Positions 32,616 through 42,988 of a stretch of DNA of 64,000 bases are shown here, one piece after another. Made by a program: the position numbers and the translations under genes. Numbering within the stretch: the first letter of the stretch is position 1; the number at the start of each line of letters is the position of its first letter. Origin of the DNA: Primulina eburnea (Eukaryota; Streptophyta; Magnoliopsida; Lamiales; Gesneriaceae); the NCBI RefSeq assembly GCF_022965805.1, contig NC_133114.1, positions 3,556,761 through 3,620,760 on the forward strand, written 5' to 3'. The notes beneath the pieces are model-generated. The model was not told where the DNA came from. It saw only the letters and a program-made list of their open reading frames with translations, and ran no database searches.

Positions 32616-32923
32616 TATTATATTTAAAATAAAAACTTAAATTTTTATGTAAGTCTATATCTTTATATACAATCTGAAAAACATTCTAAATTTTAATTTT
32701 ATCCCTTTAAAGAACTTTTAAATATACTTACTATTCGATAAATACAGATTTATCACATGCTCATGATCCGTACGTATCATAGTATTTTTTATTAATTTAT
32801 TTTTAACATAGTATTGCAACATGTTCATGCATCGAAGTTTGGTCAAAAAAATAAAGATTACTTGTGGGTAGTAGGGTAGGGGTGAGCATTCGGTCGGTTC
32901 AGTTACCGACCGAACCGAATTAG

Positions 32924-34518
32924 TGATAAGCACGAATTATATAACATTTTAGGGATTTTATTTTGTCGTATTCGTGTTTATCTGGCATTTTTATTCCGAG
33001 TTTTGCGCTTATTTCGTCTCATTATGGCTATTTGCAGGTTTGACCAAAAGAGGGTGAAAACCAAAGAAGTGAAAGAAATGTCAAACTCCGCAATGCCACG
33101 TCAGAAATACCCGGAAGAATAGGAAGAAAGCATGAACCAAACACAGACCCTTACACGGACCCCGTGTAAGGGTCCGTGTCATTCAACCACAAAAGAAGAA
33201 TTTTTCCGAAGAGACACGGACCCAGGCACGGACCCTGGAGACAGGTCCGTGCCATTCAGTTGCAAGATGCAATTTACAGAGCCTCGACGGACCCCTTGAC
33301 GGACCCCTACACGGGGTCCGTGTCTTTCATCACCCGAGAACCCAACTTACAGTATGTGGACGGATCTCCAGACGGACCCCTGCACGGGGTCCGTGTCAGT
33401 CATTCTCGAGAAAGAAAAAAAATCCAGAGCCTACACGGACCCCTTTCCGGATGCAGGCACGGGGTCCGTGTGTGCAATATCAGATCGAGATTTTGGCGAA
33501 GATTTGCTCGAGATTTAGAGGAAGAATAAAAGGGAAAATAGAGAGAAAGAATAGGGTTGTTGAATTTCTGGAGAGAGCAGCCGACTTCTGAGCCAAAAGA
33601 GGAGATTTCATACTTGTTGAAGAAGGCAACGGATCGGGGAGAAAATCGAGGGAGAAACCAACGCGCTTCACACGCATATCTGCGCGCCATCGCTGAGATT
33701 TTCTCGTCTCTATTAATTTCTTAGTTTTATTCATGAATTCAATTATTAATTTTGATTTTAGTTTTGAATTTATGGAGTAGTTTTCTTTTATGATCGGGAC
33801 CACGATAGGAACAAACGATTGATTTTTGTTATTCATTGAAGTGTTTGATTTATAACATTGTTCTATGTTATTGATTAATGTTTGCATAAATTTCGTGCTT
33901 TTAATTTGGCCAATTATTTGCATGTTTGTTGTTTAATCTTGACTCGAAAGAGAATTGATTAAATTTAGCTTCAAAAATATTAATTAACACGCGGTTAAAC
34001 CGACTAGAAATAGTATTCGGTTTCAGTGTGCGATTTTAGGCGACAGCTGTGATTCTTTCGTTGATGAATGCGTTTTTGGTTAATTAAATTCAATTAGAAA
34101 TAGTTGGATTGTTAAATGAAAATAGGATTATAAATTCTAGAACTAGATTTATAATTAATATAGAGAGTCGCATCGTAACAACAAATGATCTATAGTTAAA
34201 TGATTCCATTGCATGATATTAATCAAAAGTCTGTTACCGTCGTGTGTCCCGGTCATTCTATTTAAATTTGAAAATCCCAAGTCTGAAGCATCTCTGATAA
34301 TTGATTCAGTCATTAAATTAGCATAAATTTGCTTACAATTTACGTAGTTGCAATAATAATCAAATCATTCATTAGTGTTTGCCTAGATTGAACAAAATAA
34401 TTGAATCTTAGTAATTAAATAATAGTCTCTGTGGGATCGATACTTGGACGTCTGTCCAATTACTATAACGTGACCTAGTCCGCTTGCTAGAATTATTCCC
34501 AACCGAAATCTTCGGTCA
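32924..34518 (+). repeat. 5' LTR of the Athila element (1,595 bp)
   Basis: Starts TGATAAGCACG and ends CTTCGGTCA. It carries five inverted repeats built on ACGGACCCC (33141-33475), with an AATAAAAGG box about 50 bp further on. Confidence 0.95.
33141..33475. repeat. Hairpin array in the Athila LTR U3
   Basis: Five foldbacks. (1) 33147-33173, 12-bp stem ACCCTTACACGG with a 3-nt loop. (2) 33225-33253, 10-bp stem GGCACGGACC. (3) 33299-33321, 9-bp stem ACGGACCCC with loop TACAC. (4) about 33375-33397, the same stem with loop TGCAC. (5) about 33434-33471, 11-bp stem ACACGGACCCC. All stems are perfect. The array is duplicated in the 3' LTR, and a related array lies at 40563-40750. Confidence 0.92.
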
Positions 34519-34524
34519 AGTTTT

Positions 34525-34542
34525 TGGCGCCGTTGCCGGGGA
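34525..34542 (+). promoter_or_regulatory. Primer-binding site, tRNA-Asp type
   Basis: TGGCGCCGTTGCCGGGGA, the PBS characteristic of Athila elements, six bases after the LTR. Confidence 0.9.
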
Positions 34543-34717
34543 CTATTTATTTGATATTAGGATAAATTATTTGTTTGAGACTAGGCTTTTACTCTTAGTT
34601 TAAAATTTTTTATTCTTTCTTTAGCATTTTAATTACTTTAGTTTATTCTACTTATTCTCTCTTGGAGTTTAAATCGTGCACTTAAAATTTTTGATTTCAG
34701 GGGTTAGCTCGTGTTAT

Positions 34718-36604
34718 ATGAGCCGTGCTCAAGACGTCAAGAATCTAGTGCCACTTGATCTTGAGATTGAAAGCACTCTCCGCAGTATCCGCAGAGCTCG
34801 AAGGAATAACAACTTGACTCTGGAATTTGAATCTGAAGCAGAACCTGATTTGGACCATAAACCAGAAGTTGAGGAAATGGCCGGGGAAGAGGATAATCGC
34901 ACTCTGATGGAGCTTCATAGGCCAGCATTTGGAGGGTATGGTTCTAGTATCATCCGCCCTACGATTCAGGCAAATACATTCGAGCTGAAGCCAGGCATCA
35001 TCCAGATGATCCAAATGCAAGTAAAGTTTGGTGGAGCACTATCTGAAGACCCCAATGCACATCTGGAGAATTTTCTGTCAATCTGCGATACGATCAAGTG
35101 CAATGGGGTGAGTACTGATGCCATTCGACTCAGACTATTTCCATTCTCCTTGCAAGGAGAAGCTATGGAGTGGCTTCGCGACCTTCCAGCTGGTTCTATC
35201 ACTACTTGGGATGGGCTAGTTGAGTTCTTCATGCACAGGTATTTTCCCCCTACTAAGATTACACAACTGCGAAATGAAATCACTTCATTTAGACAGAGAG
35301 ATGGGGAATCACTGAATTCAGCATGGGCGAGGTTTAAAAAGATGTTGAGAATGTGCCCGAGACATGGTTTTTCAGTAGGCCAGCAGGTGGAGACATTTTA
35401 CTATGGGGTAGATCCTTCTGTGAGATCTATGCTTGATGCGGCAGCAAATGGGAGTTTATACAGGAAAACGCCAACCGCAGCGCTCGAAATCATATCTAAT
35501 ATGGCCGAGAGCAATGTGGGTTGGCAAGACAACCGCAGGGAGAAGAAAGTAGGATTCCTTGAGATGGATGCTTTGACAGCGATTACAGCGAAACTTGATG
35601 GATTGACACATCAGATGTCACAGTTACAAGCGCAGAAGTCAATACCAGTCAAGTCAGTGAATCAGATCCAAGGAAATGCTGAAATAGTTGGTGGTCCATC
35701 TTGTGACATGCCATTCATGCCGGATATGCCTGGTGAGGAAATACAGTGTTTTGGAGGGGATTCAGTAAATTATTTGGGAAACCAGGGGCGTCAGCAAAAC
35801 AATCCATACAGTTTCTCGTATAATCCAGGCTGGAGGAATCATCCAAATTTCGGGTGGAGACAATCAGAAAATGTTGTTATGCCACTACAGTTTAATCCTC
35901 CACAACATCCTATGCAGCAAAAGCCTCCTCAACAACCACTTAAGCCTCCACAAGGTGTTGGACCCTCTATGCCACCCGGTTTCAAGCCACAAGATGGCAA
36001 GTCAAACCTTGAGGACATGCTTGCAAAGTACATAGCAGGAAATGAGATGAGATGGCAAAATCATGATGCCATGATGCAAAGAGTGGAGACTCAACTAGGG
36101 CAGTTAGCGACACAGATGGCTACACGAGCTCCGGGTTCACTACCTAGTGACACGGAAAAGAATCCTAAAGGTGTCAATGCAGTCACGGTGACGTCTCCCA
36201 TAAAGCAGGAAGTGATCGATGTTGAAAGTGATGTGAAGGAGAAGAGGCCATTAAATCAAGGACCCAACGACGCAAGGGAGAAAGGTAAGTCTCTAAACTC
36301 GAACTCTCATATTGATATAAATTCACTCCCTTTTCCCCAAAGAGCTAAGCAACTGCAATTGGATACTCACTTTTCAAAATTCCTTGAGATTTTCAAAAAG
36401 CTACACATAAATATCCCATTTGCAGAAGCTTTAGCTCAAATGCCCGCATATGCAAAATTTCTTAAAGAAATCTTATCAAACAAGAGGAAATTGGTTGACT
36501 TTGAGACAGTTAAGCTTTCGGAGGAATGTTCTGCTATTTTACAAAATAAATTACCTCCAAAGCTTAAGGATCCAGGTAGTTTCTCTATCCCCTGTACCAT
36601 ATGA
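34718..36604 (+). CDS. gag: Athila Gag (ends at an in-frame TGA)
   Basis: Encodes the capsid protein. The likely start is the ATG at 34718 (MSRAQDV); the frame is open upstream to 34676 but only with a GTG. The retrotransposon Gag domain lies at about residues 100-260 (EAMEWLRDLPAGSITTW, LVEFFMHRYFPPTK). Proline/Gln-rich sequence follows, with the family signature NPYSFSYNPGWRNHPNF. Where relatives have a small CCHC-like finger, only one Cys remains (VGGPSCDMPF), so nucleic-acid binding may be weakened. A TGA at 36602-36604 ends the frame just before the protease; the same frame continues open beyond it. Confidence 0.88.
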   Translation: MSRAQDVKNLVPLDLEIESTLRSIRRARRNNNLTLEFESEAEPDLDHKPEVEEMAGEEDNRTLMELHRPAFGGYGSSIIRPTIQANTFELKPGIIQMIQMQVKFGGALSEDPNAHLENFLSICDTIKCNGVSTDAIRLRLFPFSLQGEAMEWLRDLPAGSITTWDGLVEFFMHRYFPPTKITQLRNEITSFRQRDGESLNSAWARFKKMLRMCPRHGFSVGQQVETFYYGVDPSVRSMLDAAANGSLYRKTPTAALEIISNMAESNVGWQDNRREKKVGFLEMDALTAITAKLDGLTHQMSQLQAQKSIPVKSVNQIQGNAEIVGGPSCDMPFMPDMPGEEIQCFGGDSVNYLGNQGRQQNNPYSFSYNPGWRNHPNFGWRQSENVVMPLQFNPPQHPMQQKPPQQPLKPPQGVGPSMPPGFKPQDGKSNLEDMLAKYIAGNEMRWQNHDAMMQRVETQLGQLATQMATRAPGSLPSDTEKNPKGVNAVTVTSPIKQEVIDVESDVKEKRPLNQGPNDAREKGKSLNSNSHIDINSLPFPQRAKQLQLDTHFSKFLEIFKKLHINIPFAEALAQMPAYAKFLKEILSNKRKLVDFETVKLSEECSAILQNKLPPKLKDPGSFSIPCTI

Positions 36605-39600
36605 ACTTCATTTTTTGCTAAGGCTTTGTGTGACTTAGGTGCAAGCATTAACTTGATGCCTTATTCATGTTTTGAGAAGCTAGGGATAGGTGAAGTGAAA
36701 CCAACTACAATTTCTCTACAGTTAGCTGATAGATCAATTAAATTTCCTAGGGGAGTTGTAGAGGATGTGTTGGTGAAAGTCGACAAGTTTATCTTTCCAG
36801 TAGATTTTGTTGTGTTAGACATGGAAGAGGATCGTGAGATTCCTCTTATTTTGGGAAGACCATTTTTAGCTACTGGGAAAGCTCTGATAGATGTACAAAA
36901 GGGTGAGTTGGTGTTGAGACTGAATGATGAGAGTGTGGTGTTTAATGTTTTTCAGTCCATCAAATATCCTAATGATAAATCTGATTGTTTTAGAATTGAT
37001 GCTACTGACGAGCTTGTTGAGTGCAGCTGGCAGGAATTGATCGGTGAAGATCCTTTGGAGGTCTGTTTGACTGATTCACGTTCAGAAGAGTTGGAGAATG
37101 AGGATATTAAGGAATACATGCTTTATCTGGAAGCAGGCAGACCGATTTCGAGAACGGTAAACTCTAGGATTGGGGAGCTTGGGCATGTCCCGAGACCTTT
37201 AAGGTCATCCATTGAAGAAGCCCCAATCTTAGAGATGAAACCTCTTCCTTCTCATTTGAAATATTTATTTTTGCTTGATAATGATAAACTGCCAGTAATT
37301 GTCTCATCTATTTTGACAGGTTTGGAGGAAGAAAAGCTGCTGCGAGTTCTGAGGGACAATGTCAAAGCAATAGGTTGGAGCATTGCAGACATCAAGGGGA
37401 TCAGTTCATCCATGTGCATGCACAAAATTCTGATGGAGGCTGACCACAAGACTTCTACCCAACCTCAAAGACGACTGAACCCAGCTATGCAAGAGGTGGT
37501 AAAGAAAGAGGTGATTAAGCTACTGGACGCAGGTAATATTTACCCGATTTCTGATAGTAGGTGGGTTAGTCCAGTGCAAGTAGTTCCGAAAAAGGGTGGG
37601 ATCACTGTTGTCAAGAATGAGAATAATGAATTGATCCCTACTAGAACTGTTACAGGGTGGCGTGTTTGCATTGATTATAGAAAACTTAATGACGCCACCC
37701 GTAAAGATCACTTCCCCCTCCCTTTTATTGATCAAATGTTGGAAAGGTTAGCTGGACATCCTTTTTACTGTTTCCTGGATGGTTATTCAGGTTATATGCA
37801 AATTCCTATTGACCCTGAAGATCAGGAGAAAACCACTTTTACTTGTCCTTATGGGACATTTGCATATAAACGAATGCCATTCGGTCTATGTAATGCACCA
37901 GCAACCTTCCAACGATGCATGATGGCAATTTTCCATGATATGATTGAGGATTTCATTGAAATATTTATGGACGATTTTTTTGTATTTGGCTCTTCATTCG
38001 ATACTTGTTTGATTAATTTGTCTAAAGTTTTGGAGAGATGTGAGGAGTCAAATTTGGTGCTGAACTGGGAAAAATGCCACTTTATGGTGAGAGAGGGGAT
38101 AGTGTTGGGGCACAAAATTTCTGAAAAGGAGATTGAGGTCGATAAGGCTAAGATTGAAGTGATAGAGAAACTCCCTGCCCCAACAAACATCCGAGGAGTG
38201 CGTAGTTTTTTAGGACATGCAGGGTTTTATAGACGTTTTATCAAAAAAATTTCCTGCATTTCTAAGCCACTGACCAATTTACTGATAAAAGATGTGAAAT
38301 TTGATTTTTCTGATGAGTGTGTGCAGGCATTTCAGGTCCTGAAAAAGAAGTTGATCACCGCACCAGTGATGATAGCACCTGATTGGGGGTCACCATTTGA
38401 GGTGATGTGTGACGCAAGCGACACCGCTCTAGGGGCAGTATTGGGACAAAAGAGAGAAAAATGCATTCATGTCATCTACTATGCTAGTATGACACTATCA
38501 GCTGCCCAACTGAACTATGCCACTACAGAAAAGGAGCTTCTTGCCGTGGTTTTTGCTCCTGATAAGTTTAGATCGTATCTGATAGGGAGCAAAGTTGTCG
38601 TGCATACTGATCATTCAGCCTTAAAATATTTGATGGCTAAAAAGGACGCAAAGCCAAGACTGATTCGTTGGGTCCTTCTGTTGCAGGAATTTGATTTGAA
38701 GATAATCGATAGAAAGGGGACAGAGAACCAAGTTGCAGACCATCTCTCGCGATTGGAGAATCCAAGTACAGGTAATGAAATTATTCGCGATGATTTCCCA
38801 GACGAGCAACTGTTTGCGATCAACAGTCTACCATGGTATGCCGATTTTGTTAATTATCTATCAAGTAAGTTCATTCCTCCCCATTTTACATACCAGCAAA
38901 AGAAGAAATTCTTCTCAGATTTGAAGTATTATTTGTGGGAGGATCCTTATTTGTTTAGAATATGTGCAGACGGTATAATCCGTAGATGTGTTCCCCAAGA
39001 AGAGGTAAGCGAAATTTTGTTTCATTGTCATGCTGGTCCGGCCGGAGGCCACTTTGGGGCAACTAGAACTGCGTCCAAAGTCCTCCAGTCTTGTTTTTAT
39101 TGGCCTACTTTGTTTAAGGATGCGCATGAGTATGTTACAAAATGTTCAAATTGTCAGCGCACAGGTAATATCTCTAGAAGACATGAAATGCCTCTTAATA
39201 ATATTTTGGTATGTGAGATATTTGATGTTTGGGGTATAGATTTCATGGGTCCGTTCCCGGTTTCTTTTGGGAACAAGTATATATTGGTGGCTGTAGACTA
39301 TGTATCTAAGTGGGTGGAAGCACTTGCATGCAAAACTAATGACTCTAAGGTGGTTGTTCAATTTTTAAAGAAAAACATTTTTTCACGTTTTGGAACACCT
39401 AGAGCCATTATTAGCGATGGGGGTACTCATTTCTGCAATCGTCAATTCGACAGTCTGTTGGCAAAGTATGGGGTCCGACATAAGGTGGCTACACCTTACC
39501 ATCCCCAGACTAGTGGCCAAGTCGAGGTATCAAATCGAGAGATTAAGCGCATTCTTGAGAAGACTGTCGGTGCTTCAAGGAAAGAATGGTCTAGCAAACT

Positions 39601-39721
39601 TGACGATGCACTGTGGGCGTACCGCACTGCATTCAAAACCCCCATTGGCATGTCTCCTTTTAAACTGTTGTATGGGAAATCGTGTCACCTACCTGTTGAA
39701 CTTGAACATAAGGCTTACTAA
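36605..39721 (+). pseudogene. pol: Athila pol: PR, RT, RNase H, integrase
   Basis: In frame with gag across the TGA at 36602-36604. The protease site is [12 protein letters not shown] near 36630. RT has [23 protein letters not shown] and the catalytic FMDDFFVFG (about 37966-37992). RNase H runs from [14 protein letters not shown] to [10 protein letters not shown]. Integrase has the zinc-binding H-H-C-C ([10 protein letters not shown] ... CSNCQ) and the DDE residues in [16 protein letters not shown] and QVEVSNREI. It stops at 39719-39721 because a small indel shifts the frame; the integrase C-terminus continues in another frame. Confidence 0.92.
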
Positions 39722-40109
39722 ATTTTTGAATTTTGATGCTAAAGCCACAGGTGATGATAGAGTGCTGCAGTTGAATGAATTGGATGAGTTTAGGTTGGAG
39801 GCTTATGAGAATGCCAAGCTTTACAAAGAGAAAACAAAACGCTGGCATGATCAGAACATTGTCAGTCGAGAATTTGCGGTGGGACAACATGTTCTATTAT
39901 ACAATTCTCGACTGAAGTTGATGCCAGGTAAGTTGCGTTCACGGTGGTCCGGTCCTTACACCATCACGCAAGTTTTTCCATACGGGACAGTGGAGATCGC
40001 TAGTGAGGCAACTGGAGCTTTCAAGGTGAATGGACATAGGCTGAAGGTCTATCATGGTGGTGCCATACCCGATGAGCCGACCAGAGTGGATCTGCAGGAT
40101 CCCAACTGA
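39722..40109 (+). pseudogene. Athila integrase C-terminus, shifted frame
   Basis: Reads [20 protein letters not shown], then [18 protein letters not shown] and [16 protein letters not shown], the standard Athila integrase tail. It ends at a TGA at 40107-40109. It is out of frame with the upstream integrase because of an indel near 39719. Confidence 0.85.
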
Positions 40110-40560
40110 ATCAAGGGAGTACAGTCAGGCTATCGACTCTAAATTTAGCGCTTACTGGGAGGCAACCCAGTGTTTAATCTTATTTTTCTTTCTTGTTTTA
40201 GTTTATTTTATCTGTTCTAGTTTACTTTCTTTTTGTTTTTCTAGCATTGCTCGAGAGCTCATCTCAATGAATGGTGGTGCAGGTAATTTATCTACTGGCG
40301 GTGGAATTTATCAGGTGTGGGAGAATTTATCAAGGCGATCGATTTTCAAAATCTCGCACAGACCAGGGAAGTTTCTGTACAATTCTTGCATCTTGTGCGC
40401 TTGATTGAGTTTAAAATTTGAGTTCTAGATTTATAGAATTGTACATGCATGGTATAACATTTGGGTGTGGGTAGTATATTTGATTTTAAAAATAAAATAA
40501 AATAAAATAAAATAAAATAAAATAAATTTTTGACATTGAAAAATTCGATTCTTATACAGT
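40110..40560 (+). other. Spacer after Athila pol
   Basis: Non-coding, T-rich sequence with an (AAAAT)n run near 40490-40525. It precedes the second hairpin array. Confidence 0.5.
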
Positions 40561-40562
40561 AG

Positions 40563-40750
40563 GTCCACGGACCCGTTCCCGGACCCCTACACGGGGTCCG
40601 TGTTGCCCACTTCCAAACATGCCGAAATCCAGTAGGTCCACGGACCCTGCTCCGGACCCCTACACGGGGTCCGTGTCTGTCACTTTCCACATAGCAGAAA
40701 TCCAGTAGGTGCACGGACCTCTACACGGACCCCAGCACGGGGTCCGTGTC
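40563..40750. repeat. Internal hairpin array upstream of the env-position ORF
   Basis: Three tandem units of about 75 bp, each holding a foldback of CGGACCCC, a 5-nt loop and GGGGTCCG; the third has an 11-bp stem, ACACGGACCCC with loop AGCAC. The units share a linker reading AAATCCAGTAGGT. The arms are the same as in the LTR array at 33141-33475. AATAAAA follows about 22 bp later (40773). Confidence 0.9.
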
Positions 40751-41050
40751 CCTTATTTTCGCGTCATATCAGAATAAAATCGCGATTTCTGCTACCCAAA
40801 TCCCTACATCCCCAAAATCGAATCAACTCCCGTCGCCTCCCTTGCACCACCGCCGCAACTCTCCGTCGCCACCTCTCACGTCATCATCTCTCACATTATC
40901 ACCTACTCTAGCATCCTCTTGAGCACCTCACCACTCCACTTGCACTTTCCTACAACACACACCACCCCACCTCATCCCGACGCCGTCGCCAACCACCGCC
41001 GGAGCACAACCCTTCGCCGAGTTTTCGTCATCACCGTCTTCAAGTTTCTG

Positions 41051-41436
41051 GTAAGACTGGCTCAACCTTTTCGCCATTGGTGATTGTCCACATTGGGATT
41101 TCGTGCCATCTATTCGCTTATTGTGTGGGTCTCCATCATCGGTTATTAGAGTACCGGATTAAGCTTGTTGGCGGCCTGTTATATCTTCATTTTGGTTTAG
41201 TTTTGGGACTGAATGCTTATTGGAGGCTATTGACCGTTGATTGGGGCGTTATTTTCTAATTCTTGAGTTGGTGTGGATTTGTGTATTCTTTGGTTGCTTG
41301 GGTGTTGTTCTATTTCATTGCATTAGGATTCATTGGATCGATTCATATTGGTGTGCTCTGTTTGTTGGGGTATTTCGGATTGGCTGATTGAATTTTTGAT
41401 ATTGAATTGTTGGATTTATTGTGCTTGCATTGTTAG
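41051..41436 (+). other. Possible 5'-UTR intron of the env-position ORF
   Basis: A donor CTG/GTAAGA at 41051 and a T-rich acceptor tract ending TTGTTAG at 41436 lie only 12 bp before the ATG at 41449. The sequence before the donor (40800-41050) is C-rich like a plant leader. Inferred from splice consensus only. Confidence 0.45.
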
Positions 41437-41448
41437 AGTGAATTGATA

Positions 41449-42666
41449 ATGCCTCCTCGCAAGTTGACTGGCAAGCGTGCACGCAGCGTTGCTTCCTCCT
41501 CGTCTGGGTCTACCAGATTATCTTTTGACGCTTCGAAATTTACGAGTCGGGCGAACTTCGACTGGTACTCGGCCCTTCACGGGAATTCTGTCATCGTGGA
41601 GAGATCTATTCACCCACGTATCGATGCCGAGGTGCCACTCCGGGCAGAGTTTGATAAATTTGGGTGGGGACCCCTGTTGGACATAGCCGGGCCATACTAC
41701 CCTGATCTGGTGTGGCAATTTTATGCCAATTTTGAAGAAAAGGACAAAACCGGGTTGACATCGATCCGTACTTACGTAAAGGGCATCCCCATCGACATCT
41801 CTAGTGATTATCTGGCCTTAATTTTGGGCGTCCCAAATGATGGCCCTTGGGTAGTGTTCAACCAGATCGATTTCTTCCACTCCGACAGCACGTACCGGAT
41901 CCCTGACGCTCGGCACCGTCTCCGGTACGTCACATCTCCCACCAGCTCCCGTCTCAGTGTTCTTCCGACCCGCCTCCCGCTCCTTGATCGACTGATCTGT
42001 TATTTCACTGGTGCAAATATAATTCCGTGGAAGGCTGGAAACAATGAGGTCCGTCTGATGGACCTGTACATTATTGACAAGATGCTGAATGGCTTGGGGG
42101 CTATTCCTGCTATTCCGGTGGCGTCAATTATCCTTTCACATATGCGTACAGTCGCACACATTGACCCCACCAAGAATAAAAAGCCCTATGCCCCGTACCC
42201 CATCATCATATCCCGGATTTTAGCGGCCCATGGCGTTGATCTTACTGGCGAGCCTTCATTCTTGCCCACATCCTCACAGATGCTTTCACCACAGGCTATG
42301 CAGGGGATGTACTTCATTTTTAGGCAGGGTGCGTGGTATCGGAACGCCAGGAGTAGCCATATCACTCCTCACCCTCGTGACCCACCAGTGCCTGCCCCTA
42401 CCATTGACGAGCGCGCCTGGGTAGCCCATGTCGAGGAGGAAGCTGCTTTGGACGCCCGTGCTGGCCCACAGGATTATGCGCCCCCACGACAGCGTGCACC
42501 GAGAGGTATCCGTCCGGTCTTCTCAGCCATCTTTGACACCATGGACGACATTCGCACCTGTTTGGCTCGTATCGAGCATTATCAGCAGGCACAGCCGTCT
42601 ACCGCCGATATTTTTGCGCCACCCTGCGACCGATCTGTACTTGACGGGCTGAGGACTTGGAGCTAG
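41449..42666 (+). CDS. Athila env-position ORF (405 aa)
   Basis: An intact ORF after pol, same strand, starting MPPRKLTGKRARS at ATG 41449. An N-terminal basic, Ser-rich segment could act as a nuclear signal. A globular part follows with WYSALHGNSVIVERS, FDKFGWGPLLDIAG and IPWKAGNNEVRLMDLYIIDK. The tail is Pro/Ala-rich. From memory the core resembles the 'putative plant transposon protein' domain found in such ORFs. I see no signal peptide, membrane span or fusion peptide, so an envelope role is unsupported. Its open frame contrasts with the damaged pol. Confidence 0.8.
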   Translation: MPPRKLTGKRARSVASSSSGSTRLSFDASKFTSRANFDWYSALHGNSVIVERSIHPRIDAEVPLRAEFDKFGWGPLLDIAGPYYPDLVWQFYANFEEKDKTGLTSIRTYVKGIPIDISSDYLALILGVPNDGPWVVFNQIDFFHSDSTYRIPDARHRLRYVTSPTSSRLSVLPTRLPLLDRLICYFTGANIIPWKAGNNEVRLMDLYIIDKMLNGLGAIPAIPVASIILSHMRTVAHIDPTKNKKPYAPYPIIISRILAAHGVDLTGEPSFLPTSSQMLSPQAMQGMYFIFRQGAWYRNARSSHITPHPRDPPVPAPTIDERAWVAHVEEEAALDARAGPQDYAPPRQRAPRGIRPVFSAIFDTMDDIRTCLARIEHYQQAQPSTADIFAPPCDRSVLDGLRTWS

Positions 42667-42983
42667 GATCTGATGAGGAGTAGTTGTTTCATTTTTTTTA
42701 TTTTCAGACTTTTGGAGGGTTGATTTTTCTCTAGCTTTGATTATTACTTTCCGATGCTTTTGTTGATGTTCTGAGACTTGTTTATTTATGATTATTATCT
42801 GCTGGCTTTACTTGTGTGCATGATTGGTTTTCCTGTTCATTTTTACGTTTCCTCGTGTATTCGATGTCGTGTTTTTCAGGAGTTGCTGATTTCTACCACA
42901 TTTTTACCACTTACTCGACCTGTGTCCAGGGAAGTGTTTTATGCTTTACATATCTTGATCATTCATTTTTTTTTATATATATT
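42667..42983 (+). other. Sequence after the env-position ORF
   Basis: T-rich, non-coding, probably the ORF 3' UTR; it runs to the solo LTR's GTTTT duplication. Confidence 0.5.
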
Positions 42984-42988
42984 GTTTT

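Noticed and set aside
33176..33529. 117-aa ORF present in both Athila LTRs (also 46031-46384)
   Set aside because: It is built from the hairpin repeats, has no independent start context, and lies in U3/R of the LTR.
34676..34717. Extended Athila Gag N-terminus
   Set aside because: It needs a GTG start; the ATG at 34718 fits family proteins and follows a CAG/G acceptor-like site.
36436..39361. Numerous minus-strand ORFs across Athila gag-pol
   Set aside because: Reverse-strand shadows of a conserved coding sequence.
40346..40714. 122-aa minus-strand ORF over the internal hairpin array
   Set aside because: Generated by the repeated palindromic units; low-complexity and without relatives.
41443..41448. 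Upstream start of the env-position ORF
   Set aside because: The first codon would be TTG; the ATG at 41449 is the natural start.
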